A stretch of DNA of 64,000 nt from Rhypophila decipiens (taxonomy: Eukaryota > Ascomycota > Sordariomycetes > Sordariales > Naviculisporaceae), in NCBI GenBank assembly GCA_033297075.1, contig MU858045.1, positions 62,001-126,000 on the forward strand. Reading direction: 5' to 3'. Below are positions 11,083-23,533 of the stretch, piece after piece. Position 1 is the stretch's first letter; every line of letters starts with the position of its first letter. Under the pieces are notes generated by a model, which did no database searches, was not told where the DNA came from, and was given only the letters and a program-made list of their open reading frames with translations. The position numbers and the translations under genes are program-made.

Positions 11083-13781
11083 GGTGGCTACGGCAGACGT
11101 AAATATGCAATGCCAAAAGTCGTGATATCGGCGCGTGCCCAGATGAACTCGGTCGCATTCGACGTGGTTGGAGGAAAAAAGTGGCCCAAGTCCAGATGCC
11201 GCTGCGGTCACTGGTCTTGGCGCGCGAAACGGGAAGGGCCAGAGTGTGGACGGCGGACCGCTGCGGAGAGAACACTGTGGAGATTGCCGTTGAATGACGG
11301 GGGACTGCAGTGAGGTGTGAAGAACGCACCTGCATGAATACCCAGAACTGAGGGCTTGATACGCAATTTCATCCAAGGAGCTTATCAAGTTACGGACTAC
11401 TACTCATTTTTAAAATCCAGAATAGTACATGATTCTGGTCTCTATACCCGAATCTCAAAAAATTCAACAAAGCCCCATATGGGGAAGGATCTCTTCAACT
11501 GGTTCTTCCAAGTTGGTGGTGCACACAGACATGTGATGCAGCATGCATACAGATACAGCCCTATGAACCTGGCAAGAGCTACACTACGTACTGACACAAC
11601 CAGGTTATCTTCTCTGCCCAGGAGGAGCTACGGGGTACACAGCCTCGTAACCTTCCCTAAGTTCCCTCAGCCCCAGCTTGATACCCTCCAAAAAGCACAG
11701 CCAACACCAGATACATTTGTCCACTGATGACGTCGCGCCAAAAGGCAACTTGAACTGATATACGGCTAACTGATATGCAGAGGATGTGCTCGTTCATGAC
11801 ACTCCTCCCAGCAACGACAACCCAGGAGCATTCAGAACCCGGCTAAAAGTGTGAAGGATTTGAAACACGACCACACATGTTTCTACAACTTGAGAACCAG
11901 AGACCGCTACATCCAGTATTGAGTTTATACGGTAGCTCCTCACTCGTTCAGCACACGACTTTCAAGCAGGAACACCGCCACGTGCGGTCAGTTAAGGAAA
12001 AGCGAGAAACATTTACAAAACATGACAACTTGGGCGGTGAATAGCATCCACAACAAAGATCCAGGTAGTATCAGTGGACTCAACTGAGCCTCTCCACCAG
12101 CACGGGCTAACAAGCTCCAACAGTGCGTAGTAATTGTAAGAGATAGTATCTTGACACTTGCCAGAGCCTCATCCCCACTGATTTGAAAACCAGTCTCATC
12201 TTTGTTGATGGATGGCGCGGGCAGCACCGGTCATGATCGCCTTGACCTTATTTAACACGTCAAAAGACAACGAAACGAGACACGCCGCAATGAAAGGGTC
12301 TCCCGGCCACAACGGCGCCACAACACCGAACGTTGACAGATGCGACTTCCAGAAACAAATCTCTTGGGTTTGAACTTTGGGGTCTCTTTTGGTCGACTGA
12401 GCCTCGCCGTTTGAAGCCAATCATAATCTTGCAGGGGTCTCCTAGCTGCTGCAAGATGTTCCTGTCTCCGACTCTCCACATTCCAATTCCAGGTTGGGGT
12501 CCCTGATGTGGCAAAACCTAGGCAAACCGTCCGGCCTGGCGCTTGCAAGAACTCGAGATACAACCTCGTCAAACATCTCCAAACAGTCCCACGATGTCCT
12601 AGCAAGCCCGTAGTTGCAGACTCACAGGGACACAAACTCAAATGCACAGCCTCATGTTGACTGGAGGAATCTGGGCAAAGTTGCGGGGGGAGTCTCGATG
12701 CCTGCAAACGCCTTTAGTGCCTGTAATTTAGTGGCTAGCTCACTGATCAGTGCGTGCAGCAGCCCAAGCATGCCCGTTCAGAACCCATGCAGTCCAGATC
12801 TTGTCGCCGTAGCGGGCAGGGAAGTGGAGTGGTGAAGCCAAGGCTTTCTTTCCAGAGGCATTTTTATCGGGGTCCGCCCAATAGGTATAGAAATGTGGTC
12901 CTTGGGCTGTTAATAAACTCTGTATCATCTCTTGTTCAATCCGTCATCTGATTCCTAGATGTCCTTCTGTAGGCTCCCTCTTTTTTTCTCGGCAAAGTAT
13001 CCATCGGTTTTCAGCCAGCTCTCCGACATCTTTTTTACCATATCGATAGAAAATCTCTCTTGCTTTCATCTTTTCCCAACAGCCAGCAATTTACACCAGC
13101 AAATAGTCCCCTAATAATTGCAGCCTTTGCAGGTCTCGGACTCCTGATCTCTCGTCCTGATTGGTCCGTGCCGGGAGCATCCGCACATCGCGAGCCAAGT
13201 CCCTGTCACGCTCGAACACAGCACCTCCTCTCCCTGTTTCAGCTTTCCCACCGTCCAGCAGAATTCAAAGCAGACGAGACCCCTGACCAAACAACAAAGA
13301 ACACCCGTTTGCTTCCTGGGTCCTACCCAGACATTGCGCCTCTGCCACCTTTAACTGCATCTGCGTGAACGGTATAGTAAAGGAACACCAGCAGGCTGGG
13401 GCGAACACACGACCACACGAACAAACTTTGCATCGATTGAACCCCAGTCGAAGGCGCCCATCCTCCCGACCGATCCAAGTCAGACGTCTGGCCATTCCCG
13501 ACCCGGCCACCTTTGCGACCAACGACCAAGTCTACTTCTCCGATCCTCATCCATCTCGTCGTTCGCCAACACGGACATTCAAGAATAACGGTTCCAAAAG
13601 CCGCGACCGCAAGAATCACAACCGATCAAGAGAAAAGGGCTCCCGCGTGCGCGCCCGGAGTCATCAGATCCAGCCCGCCCTGGCTCTCAGCAGAGAAAGT
13701 CGCCGGTCCTACTTGGCCGGCTCGCAACCCATCTCCAGCTTCGACGGAGCCAACAACGGCCTCCAATATCGAGAGCGAATC
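11083..13781. other. 2.7-kb divergent intergenic region
   Basis: Region between PP4R2 and the UPF0658 gene. Open frames here lack ATG starts or family similarity. From about 13000 the plus strand becomes pyrimidine- and CA-rich, as in fungal promoters and leaders. The frame of the downstream gene stays open from 13365 without an ATG (see findings). Confidence 0.5.
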
Positions 13782-15009
13782 ATGGCTTCAGCGGGCAGTG
13801 CCCCGAGTGCCAGGAGGAGCAGGACCGACTTTATCTCGACGAAATGGGCAAAATTATTCTTTGCCGTGGTGGCCATCCAAATGTTCATTTGTGTTGCCTT
13901 TGAGGCGTAAGTGCTATCTTGTCCCGACGGCCGAAGTTCAACAAACTGGTATTGACATGTCCTCGTTCCCTTTTATAGATACGTTTTCGGTCGCTTTCAG
14001 ACAGCCTACAATGGAACGACGGCCGACTCGCCAGCGTTAGAATCACAATACAGGACTATACCGACGTTCTTAACGCTTTTTATTTTCGGCTTCATCTATG
14101 TCCTGTTCCTTGCATGGGACGCTTTACGACTGAAGAACACGATTCAGATCATCGGCCTCTGCATCGCCAATATGGCCCTTTTCATCTACACGATCCTCCA
14201 GATCGAGCAAATTGACGATTCAATTCAGGAGTTGCAATCCAAGGGCTATCTACGAGATGCCTTCCCTGGTGTCGAGGTCAGGGGGGCAATCAAGCCATTC
14301 CTCGTCGCGATCCCGGCCATTATCGGTGTAACCACCATCGCAATGTCATTTGTAGCCTATCAGCTATACCATGTCTTTGCCTGGGATATTTTGAAGCAGA
14401 TTGGAGCCGACTATCGCATGAAGAAGCGACTTTTCTGGTATCAGGTATGTTCAAGCAGGAAACCCCCACCCTTCTCAGATTGATCAAGTTACATACTGAC
14501 ACGGAACTGCGCTCCAGGTCTACATTGCTCTTCTCAAATTCGATTTCTTCTTCTTCCTTGGTTTCACTATCCAGTTCCTCGTCATCGTCAGCGGCAAGAC
14601 TGACGTTGAATTGGGCCTGACCATCGCGGCCATCCCCGTCACGATAGGGATCCTCCTTTGTGCGGCCCTGTTTACCCAGAGAGAGACGAAACTCGGCATG
14701 TGCGGCATCATCCTGCTGTACTTTGGTGGCCTCGCCTATTTCTTTTTCAAGCTCGTCCGCATCTACCAACCGATAAAAGAGGCGCACTACAGGGCAGTTA
14801 GACGCTCCTTGACTGCGTTCGCTGTCCTCACAATTCTTCTCATCATCCTTACCATAATCAACGCCTTCATCTGCATGAACAATTTCGGAGCCGGTCTCAA
14901 GCAACATCTGGTCAAACCAAAGGGACAGGACCCGGAGAAGGAGGACGCCAATTCGTACCAAATGAACGAGCAGAAACCCCCACTGTCCAGCCGAATGACG
15001 ATCGACTAG
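13782..15009 (+). CDS. UPF0658-type Golgi apparatus multi-pass membrane protein
   Basis: The gene has three exons, 13782-13906, 13979-14444 and 14518-15009. The introns have GTAAGT...TTATAG and GTATGT...CTCCAG borders. The product is 360 aa. The protein is mostly hydrophobic helices; I count about eight: AKLFFAVVAIQMFICVAF; FLTLFIFGFIYVLFLAW; IIGLCIANMALFIYTIL; FLVAIPAIIGVTTIAMSF; FDFFFFLGFTIQFLVIV; TIAAIPVTIGILLCAALF; ILLYFGGLAYFFFKLV; and VLTILLIILTIINAFIC. These alternate with short loops and end in a polar cytosolic tail. Size, helix pattern and the YQLYHVFAWDILKQIGAD-type loop match the fungal UPF0658 family, which fission yeast work places in the Golgi. No biochemical function is established for the family. 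The first in-frame ATG was used as start. Confidence 0.8.
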
Positions 15010-16988
15010 AGACGATATCTGGGGCGACAAGTAAAAAAAATATGAAGAAAAATTTAGACGCAAAGGTTCGGTGGGTCGGGAAGTGTGACATTCCCAGGGA
15101 GCAACGTACCGAAGTACATATTGTTTTTTTATCGACTGGGCGAAATGGATGGGAGCCATGGTGTTCAATATACCTCTTTTTATTGATATTTGTTTTGGGA
15201 TTTTTAAGCCGGGCGGGTTCGGCGCGCAAGCTAACGGGAAATTCTTCATCTGCTTTATTTCTGTTTTCCCCGTCGATGAGGTTCTTGGTTTAGATAGCTT
15301 TTGGGGAGTCGCACATCACGTCACTCTCTCCCTCTCTCTTTTTGTTCATCCCGTTTCGGGAAGGTTATCGCACAGCATGCAAACTGCTTTTCTTGTCTTT
15401 CTATATCCCCCTCCACATTCATCAATTTACATGTTTGAGCCGTTCATTTTATATCATGTTGTTGATGATGGTGTTGCACACTAAACCCAGGTGGGCATTC
15501 GGTGTTGTCGCTAGTATATGTCATATATATAGCTAGCACTTGACATTCGTGTTCTTATGACGACGAATTTACCATAACGATCTTTTATCTCTCTCTGTTT
15601 TCTCTTCTTTTCTTTGACACCCTACCTATATCCTCTACATAGAATGGTTTACACAGAGGTAGGACTTACATGGGTAGCTCCTTGGGTAATTTGGGACCTA
15701 ACTCAGTTATAATGCGATTGATCATATTCTTCAATCTATCATATCGGATCATGTCCACTTATACCATGGTTCGTCAGACCATGTCAAGATGGATCAATTA
15801 CGCCTGAGTACATATCGCCTTTCCAGCTTCTACACATCTCATATCATCCCTACCGAATTGTAATACCTCACATCGGATATTCTTTTTACGTGGTAAACCA
15901 CACCATGCCCGCCAAACGGCCAGAGTGGCGTTTGAAGAAAGTGAAGCTTCAACACATCAAGGAAGGAATGGAATACCGGGGTTGGTCTTTACCGACGGAG
16001 AATACATCGCCGGACTTCCCCTATAATTCTCATCATCAAGAAAGCTTTGGTTGGGAAATTTACTTGGGCCTAGCCTCATTATCAGGAATGGTTGGCTACA
16101 CCAAATACGAGGAACCAAGGAAATACAGTCAGCTCACCGGGCTTGCTTCCAGGACCGTCCGCCCGCATGCTTGTTGGGACTTTTGAAAGGATCTGCGCAC
16201 TGAGGTGAGGTGAGCTGAGCTGAGGTGAGCTGAGCTGTGGTACTACCCGACTACGGTAGGTACCAAATGGTCATCCCATTAGGAGCTGAGGTTAACATGA
16301 GCTGAAGTACAGAAGTCAGAGTGTCGGACTGATGATCAGGTAAAATATACACGTATATATGCTATTTCTATAAGGTACATTAGGAATCATGCATAACGAC
16401 CAACAACATTCTGTAACCCTAAAGGCTAACAGTGGCAGCAGCCGTTCGGCACCCCTGTTAACAGAATCTACCTGGAGCAAATGCCTGACGTGGAGTACTG
16501 ATTTGAAAGGAAACACTCAGATATCATCCATTAAACAGTCTAGTGCGTTTGTTAAGGCTCAGATATAGAAATGATGTCCTAGGATGCTGCGATATATGTA
16601 CAAACAGCCCGCTTCTGAGAAAACCAGAATAGAACCATGTCCGTCAAGACCACGGCTTCAAAATCAAAGTCGCTGTGACAACTCATAGAACTATCGTCCC
16701 GCCTGTCGCTTGGTATATGGAAATCAAGAGCCAAAACCAGAAAACGCCAAAGAGAAGCCAATACAAGGGTAGAGAAAATAAGCATCTATGAAACTCAAGA
16801 GTTACACCAATGTCGATTCCAGCCTAGGCAATTAGGGAACAGGAGCGAGCAAAGAATGGAGAAACCCGGCAGGTACGATTTATGGAAAGACTTCGAGAAA
16901 ATGACCATCTTGAGCAAGGAGCTGGTGTAGTTCCATTGCCCTGCTCAGGAGTTGGCAAGCCGTAATTATTCTGTTCGGTCACGACACG
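15010..16988. other. 2-kb intergenic region with a GAGCT-type simple repeat
   Basis: This is the downstream region of two convergent genes. A degenerate purine repeat (tgaggtgagctgagctgagg) covers about 16200-16240. A 98-codon open frame at 15890-16186 shows no family features and is not annotated as a gene. Confidence 0.5.
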
Positions 16989-17663
16989 TCAGTTAAGGTA
17001 ATCGAAATCAGAGCCGTCGCTATCATTTTCATTAGTCTCGTAGCTCAAACGCTGGCCGGCTTGCTCATTCCCCAACCATGTCGCGTCTGTGTCCATAGTC
17101 CTCAGGTCGCCCCGGGTAAGAGCTTCAAGACGTATATTGAGAGGAGGATATCTCTGTGTCCATGTTGTAATACCATGGGCCTCTATAGTTCGCAGATCTA
17201 TCTCGACGCCTATTATTGAATCCGTAAGGCCAGAACCTCTCCAGGACATGGTCTGCATATACGCCCAAACGCGTAGAGCGTTCAAAATATCGGGTGAGGA
17301 CTGGTATCTACCTCGCATGGTCCTAAGAAAGTTGTATGGCGTTGTATTCGTCCCTCTTCTCAAATCGGAAATGTCAAAAATCCACCGAAGCTGGACTTGC
17401 CCCAAACTGCTCCGCTAAGGAAGCCCGAGGTCAGTGAACATTGAGTCGGCGACTTGAACGTTAATGCTTGGTCTCAAGGCAGAGGCTAGAACGCTCTGCG
17501 TAGACCTTGCCATTGCCTGGTTCGGCATCGTGACAAACATCCTGCTCCCCCGGTGAAAGGGTACAAAGACGTTAAGTGGCTGCACACTGTTATCAAGACC
17601 GGCGCTAATAGTTGGATCAGGGAGAAGCCCTTCTTGCTCATCCAACGGCAGAACACCATTGCC
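16989..17663 (-). other. In-frame open extension downstream of the Gid2 stop codon
   Basis: Directly after the Gid2 TAG, the same frame continues for 82 sense codons, meets one TAG (17417-17415), then runs 141 more codons to TGA at 16989. The predicted peptides look protein-like, e.g. VQLRWIFDISDLRR and LNIRLEALTRGDLRTMD, with an acidic end (ENDSDGSDFDYLN). Candidate introns of 63 nt (17667-17605, GTAGGG...TATTAG) and 45 nt (17459-17415, GTTCAA...CCTTAG, with a CTGAC branch-like site) would each remove a stop and keep frame. It could be a spliced C-terminal extension, readthrough, a separate or decayed gene, or chance. I recognise no family. Confidence 0.35.
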
Positions 17664-19125
17664 CTACAAGATGATCTGCCTTGCGTCTTTGAGCTGGCCC
17701 TCCGAGGGGCAATAAGGACATTTAAACCTTGTTCCCTTGCACAGCTTCTGCAATGTCTCTTTGCCCAAAACATGCCCGCAGGGGATCATCATGGGCGGAT
17801 TCGATTCGGTTGTTTGCTCTTTGGCTACCGGGCAAACAAATATGCTGTGATAAACCATCTTTTCTGGCAGTGGAGTCTCGAACGCAAGTTCGTTGTCTGT
17901 CGTCCATTCTGTACCCTTGGCTCGTTTTGCCATAGTATATTTGATGAGCCGGGGGAGCGCCAGCGCCCCTGCCGTCACAGCAATGTAGAGTGGTGACTCG
18001 GCGGAAAGACCCAGAAGGCTGCAAAACTCGCGCGTGAAAGAAGCTGCCACATCCGTGAAAGCACTGTCGGTCGAGAAGACCTCCTTATATGGTGAATCAG
18101 CAAGGTTTGGTGCATAAGCCATTGCCGTGGCAAGCTTCTCAATCTCCCTCACGTGTCGTTCTCGAAACCGGGTGAAATGCTGAAGGGCATATGCAAGAGC
18201 ACCGCTTCGCCCGTTCCGCTCGTCATCCGGCAACCCATTGACAGCTGCGCCCTTGAAGAGCCACACGTATTGGAGTTTACTTAATTCAAACTCTAGATTG
18301 CTTCCGCGAGCCTCTAGTTCAGTCGAGTTCGCCCTCGCCCAGTCAATCGCTGATCGGAGATTGTGAGACTTCAGGTCCTGCAATATGCTGTACATTTCCG
18401 CAAACTTCGTTTGCAGTTCCTGTGAGTGCAACGAAGAAAGATCGGTTGGGTCGCTTGTCGATGCAGTAACAGAGGTTTGGGCATCTGTATCCATATCGTC
18501 ATCATCCATCGCTTCATCCTGGTCGGCCGATGGCGTATCTTCGCTTTCGAGCTGCTGATATAATGCATGGTGTGGCGGAGTGTCTTGTGCTTCTTCGATG
18601 AACGTCGAGGCAACGGAAAACTGCCCTTCGCGGAGGAGGTGCATTGCGATCGCACGGTTTATAAGCGCTGGGTGGTCCGCCATTGCATCGTGATCGGCAG
18701 GTAGTGGTTTGAGAGGGAAGTGCTGGTAAGGCCATATATATCAGTGTGTGTCATAGTCACGGAGTGAAAGCTAAGGCGTGTACCTCATTCACTGCCTTGA
18801 AGACCTTCTTCTGGGCCGATGATACATCTTTCAGGTTCTCGTTGACCATTTCGAAAGCATCCTTGGTCGGGTTTTGAAGTCTCGTCACCGTCAAGCTTGC
18901 TGTATGAGGATCCAGAGCTAGAACGGGCAAGGTCCATGATCAGCAAATTATACGCCTTTGAGAGGCCTAGGAAGGGTTCTAACCTGTCGCAATCTGCTCT
19001 CTTGCCGCAGCAAGCTGCTCGATAATCCTGTCGACATTGTCCACGGCTGCTTGAAGCCTAGGTTTTCTGGAAAGCTTAGCAAGATCTCTCTCAAGGAGCG
19101 CGATGCCCGTGTTGTTTTCTGCCAT
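17664..19125 (-). CDS. Gid2/Rmd5-type RING subunit of the GID/CTLH E3 ubiquitin ligase
   Basis: Gid2/Rmd5 is a catalytic RING subunit of the GID (CTLH) complex, which ubiquitinates gluconeogenic enzymes such as fructose-1,6-bisphosphatase when glucose returns. Three exons were rebuilt: 19125-18984, 18917-18784 and 18722-17664. The introns are 66 and 61 nt, and the product is 444 aa, near the yeast length. The N-terminus is helical (ALLERDLAKL, VDRIIEQLAAAREQIA). A LisH-like segment follows at about 108-140 (ALINRAIAMHLLREGQFSVA), an acidic linker (DEAMDDDDMDTD), then a CTLH/CRA region from about 190 (ILQDLKSHNLRSAIDWA). The C-terminal degenerate RING (FVCPVAKEQ, MIPCGHVLG, FKCPYCPSE) spans about 388-432. 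The end, ARQIIL, matches where the family normally stops, yet the frame stays open beyond it. Confidence 0.92.
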
Positions 19126-20016
19126 CGCTCATCCGTTGTAGGCTGGTGAAGTGCCAAAATGGTGTAAAGGTGAATTGCCACTTCGGGTTGTCAGAGGCGG
19201 TTGTGATTAATACAAGGATCGTGGTATCACGTCTTGGGTCCGAGCTTCGATAAAGACGATGAGAGGGCGATGATTCAGCTGCTTTCTATTTGAAAGAGCT
19301 GGTGGGAAGTTCTCGGAAGGGTTTATTTTGATCGGAATCTGGAATCAAGTTGGTTGAGAATGAAGTGTAGGTTTGTTCTTCGGGTTAAACTGGATAAGGA
19401 CCGGCCCGTCCAGCAACCCAAACCTAACGCCCCTTTGTGTTGACACTGTATCGAATGGCATAGGCTACTGGAGGATCAGTGACGCACCAGTGACCAGTGG
19501 CATCGAGCAGGACCCCACATCGGGCAGCTGATCCGGGCGCTCTGCTCAAAGTTTAGCGGGGTTCTGTGGGGAAGGAAGCGGGAGATCTGGAAAGCTGCAG
19601 GTGTCAGCTGAATTAACCCGTAGTGTACGGATAGAGAGGGGGACTGGGGCCAGGTCGGTTACATCACATGGAAACCTGGCAGCAATTCGAGGGAGCACAT
19701 GAATTGTTTACGCTTCAAGTTGCACTTTCCTGCCCATTCCTGGAGACTTGACAAGTACTCCGTATCACCGGCGATTCCAGTTCCGCCATCCCATGTTCAG
19801 CGAAGTCTGGTGACAGTTGTCTCGACATTGACCGCCTTTGTCTTTCAAGTTCCAACCCCTGAAAGGAGAAGCAAAGCCACCAAACGCCCCACGATGAAGT
19901 AGTTGTGACCCGTGGCAACCGTTCGAGCCAGTGCGCACATTTCCATACATGGCTCGATCTAGATCAACTTCTTAGGTACGACTTGGCTGCTGGCAGCCCC
20001 ATCTGAGTCGTCAGAC
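19126..20016. promoter_or_regulatory. divergent promoter region of Gid2 and STB6-type gene
   Basis: An 890-bp region between two divergent starts. It contains one TACTCCGTA 9-mer (19756-19764) and a GTACGGATA (19625-19633), members of a motif that recurs in other intergenic gaps of the window. I see no gene. Confidence 0.5.
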
Positions 20017-22889
20017 ATGGCTTCCCGACTGCCGTTTCCCGGCGCGGCGCTCGACGCCAGGGTCCACAATGAGGAACAACTCACGATCGCCAGAACGACG
20101 TCCCAAATGATGAACAGGAAGGCTGCCATGCCAGAGACCCCATTGCCGACCATGCCTCCCGGGTCTAGGTTCGATGGTAACACCTCTGCTCCTGTGAAAG
20201 CCTCGCTTCCTCCATCCCAAGCTCAGGCCCCGCAGAAGCGCCGTCGTGTGGTGCTGCCGGACCCTGTAGCTATGAGGTGAGTTCGATCCTGTCACCCATT
20301 TACAGGACATTGTGTCACACATTCGAAATCGTTCTAACAGCAAAGTTCGACAGGTATCTGGAAGAAGACTCGTCAGTAACTGTCGTTGAGCGGAAACGTA
20401 CTCTACAAGGATATGAACTCTACCTAGTCGAGCAATGGGCTTGTTCCCGACAGTCACCCACACTTGTGATCGCAACATACACCGGCGATTCGAGGCACTC
20501 TGTTGTGGTTGGCGTGCTGGACGTCCCCGAAGAAGAAAAGGACTGGTCTCGAAGATTATCTATATACTTCAAAGCAATACAACAGTACCATGCGAGGCCC
20601 AAAGAAACGGAGATTGGCGAGCTTATGGTCACGAATCTCAGCAGCTTTCCGTCAGCTTTGACTGTCATACCGGTACCCGATGGTGATATACGAAAACATC
20701 GCGAAGTCTTCATTGTGAATGAGGACTTGAAGCGGTTAGGTTGTTCGGGCCGTTCCGGTTTGACACTGTCAGATCCGACGCCAGCAACCCAAGCCAAGTT
20801 CCTGCAGCTCTACAAGACCAGTGATAGGATACCGTTTCATCAGTCTGTCTTGGAGCTAATCAAGCTTTGTCAGATGGCTCTATTTCTTTTCGGGTTACTC
20901 GATCAAGAGTACATGGATGGGCTTCTTTGCGACTTGACCGAAACTGCTGTCAACAACTGGTGGACGGAGATCGGCTCGGAATATTTTAATGTTGAGCCGA
21001 CAGATGGTATACTCGGACCTACTACCGTTGCTGCACTCCTGGGTACTCTGATGGGGGCGAGAAACCGACTGAGTTATTATGGCGCACCAGTCGTCAAGGA
21101 TGTCTTTGATATCGAAAACACTAAGAGAGGAATCGGGACTTTCCAGAAATCCCAGAAGCTGGAAAAGACTCGCCGGCTCGACCGGCAGACCCTACTGAAG
21201 CTGCATAGCGTCACTGCCAAAGCAGCTGCTGGAGACGGTGGCTGGGGCGTACACAAAGCAGTCAAATCCACCGTGGCCGAATTCGGCGGGAAGAGAGGAG
21301 AGCTAGTGATAGGTATGGTTGGTGGACGCGACAAAGCCAACATTGGCGATATCGAAACAGTGGACCTAGACAGGTTTGTCGCTCTGGCATTTGGCGAGCG
21401 AGCCAAGTGGTTGTGGCAGGGGAAGCCTCGAAGGACTCTTCAGGATCATCATGGAGACGCTGGTCATCCACTGAAGAAAGAGAAGGAAGACGAAGCACAC
21501 TATACTGCTAGTCGGAGAGCACAGTCATTGCCATTGGAAGATGAAGCCGAACACAGAAGGAAAGAAGAATCCCCAGGATCCTATTCAGTGCCCCTGCCAG
21601 GATCTATAGGAAATGTCCCTGACAGTGCCGGCGGGGACAGAGACGCGTTGCGGAAGACAGTCTTCAAAAGCGTTGCCGGAAAGGTTAGCGACGCTCGCTC
21701 TGGGCTTGGACGTATCAGAGATGCTGTAGGCGGTGGTCTAAGAAGCCATGTCAGCCGGCCGTCTCGAGACGACCACCACGATTCTATATTCACCGGCCAT
21801 TCGACGCCAAGCATAACAGCCCTGGCGCAGACGTCGACCGCACTTACGAGTCCAGTTGCAGTAGGCCGAGCATTTACCTGGAAGAACAGACCAGAAGAGT
21901 ACCTCAAGGAAATGCGGCATAAGGAGGCTAGTGAATCAGTGCCAACTCTTGGCAGTCATGCAGATGGGAGTTTATCTACGACGGGAGCCACCAGAGATGG
22001 CCGCGAGGCCTGGCGTGCCAGAAGCGGCAACGACAAATCAGGGGAATCGCAAGCCGCTGAAATTCGACGAGATATTCTCGGCACCACGGCTTCGGGCCCT
22101 GGCTCCGTTGTGGACGAGTGTGATCTCCAAGGCCCAATCCTTGCGGCCCAGCGCAGTTGCGGTACCTGTTTCTCGTCTCTGCAGCGTCGGCACAGTATTT
22201 ATGGTCCTGGCTGCCCACTCGTTCATCCGCTAAACGAAGAGCGATACCCGCGGCGCATGTCATTTAGCACAGCGGAAGAGGTTATTCTTCACTGGGAAGA
22301 GGTCATCGATATCACAGACGTGGATGCGGTCAGCCTGAAGGGCACCGATCCATCACAGCACGAGGGTGAAGCCGCACGGAGCCTCTACAATCGCTTACTA
22401 AATATGCAGGCTGGTCTCAGCCCCTGGGTGACGGCACAGCTTACTCACGTAGAAGCGCTTGACGAGGCGTTCAGCGCTCAACAGTCTGACTTACAGTCCA
22501 TCTACCTGGCAATGAGCGAGACCTACCAGCGTATTCAGCATAGCAGCGGAGAATTGGTGGCGGAGGAGCGCTCCCGGCTGACCGAGGCGGTTAAGGATGT
22601 TGAGGTGCTGGTTGCCAAGCTGGAATACGAGATCGGCGCCCTCGTTGGCAGGGTCGAAGATGTCGAGGATGGCGTGGAACAGTTCGAGGCGCAAGTAGCC
22701 GACTTGGAGAAGCGCGCGGATGAGTTGAAGGCTGTTTTAGAGACGGAGAGCTGGCTGCATTGGTTTGTCCGGACGCTGACGGGCATAGGAACCGGACCTA
22801 ATATCACCAGGGGAGAGGCCGCCTGGGGCGATAGACAACGGGAGGCGGGGAGAGAAGCAATCACTCGAGAAAAAGCTGGAAGTCTTTAA
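20017..22889 (+). CDS. STB6-type protein (Sin3-binding protein family)
   Basis: The gene has two exons, 20017-20276 and 20354-22889, with a 77-nt intron (GTGAGT...TCGACAG). The product is 931 aa. The join gives VAMR followed by YLEEDSS. It restores the conserved N-terminal block of the fungal STB6-like family (ERKRTLQGYELYLVEQWACS, QYHARPKETEIGELMVTNLS, RLGCSGRSGLTL, TDGILGPTTVAALLGTLMGARN), spanning roughly residues 75-330. A short basic QKRRRVVLPDP stretch precedes it and may be a nuclear signal. The middle is low-complexity. A cysteine cluster (CDLQ..., SCGTCFSSL, YGPGCPL) lies near 640-680, followed by a C-terminal coiled coil (VKDVEVLVAKLEYEIGALV). Yeast Stb2/Stb6 were found as Sin3 interactors, so a chromatin role is inferred, not shown. 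A later acceptor at TTTACAG would make a 29-nt intron and was rejected. Confidence 0.8.
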
Positions 22890-23533
22890 TATTTCTTGAA
22901 TCAGGAAACATGCGTATTGTGGAAAATGGTTCACACGTGGATTCCCTGCATCGTTGGTTTGTATCGCATAGCCTGGGCGTAACATGGTCAGGGGCACATA
23001 TATAATAGAAGCTCCATACACATTTGCTCATGCGCTCAATATTAGCATCAGTGAAAGCTACGTCGTCAGATCTTTCCATAGAAAGTGGCCCGTTGATGGT
23101 TCGAGCCCCTTACAATGTTCAAAAATGGTGATTAATACAGTAAAATATTGTTACAGCGTCAGAACCAGGAAAATGCCCTATTCGACGACGAGATGAGCCA
23201 GGGGGAAGTTGCCCGAACCGACCCAACTCCAGCAAAGCCAGCAACCGCCACGCAATGTCCTCCGTCCGAGTCCGACTTCTGGCCTTGCCCATTACAGGAG
23301 CATTACTTCGTCGAGCTACAGCGTAGCATGGATGATTCCGTGATCATCGCCAAGTGAATTGTACCCAAGCACCAAAAGACCTAGCCATGTCAGGTCTGTG
23401 TATGTGTTCGTTCAACGGCCCCCAACCCATCTATAACCCATCCCGAGTGTTGAAATTAAGAGCAAGCAGAAGCAAAGAGGAGAGTTCGTCATGCGTGCGC
23501 CCGATCAATAAGTGTGTTTTGTTGTCCGTTTGT
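22890..23533. other. convergent gap between STB6-type gene and TIM10
   Basis: About 640 bp with 3' UTRs of convergent genes. I see no further gene or structured element. Confidence 0.5.

Noticed and set aside
12196..12420. 74-codon minus-strand frame with protein-like composition
   Set aside because: It starts at TTG directly after an in-frame stop, has no ATG, and no convincing upstream exon was found.
15890..16186. 98-codon frame downstream of the UPF0658 gene
   Set aside because: There is no domain, no support from context and no family similarity; length is within chance expectation.
20277..20305. 29-nt intron in the STB6-type gene (GTGAGT...TTTACAG)
   Set aside because: It is too short for a fungal spliceosomal intron; the 77-nt alternative restores the conserved VAMR-YLEED join.
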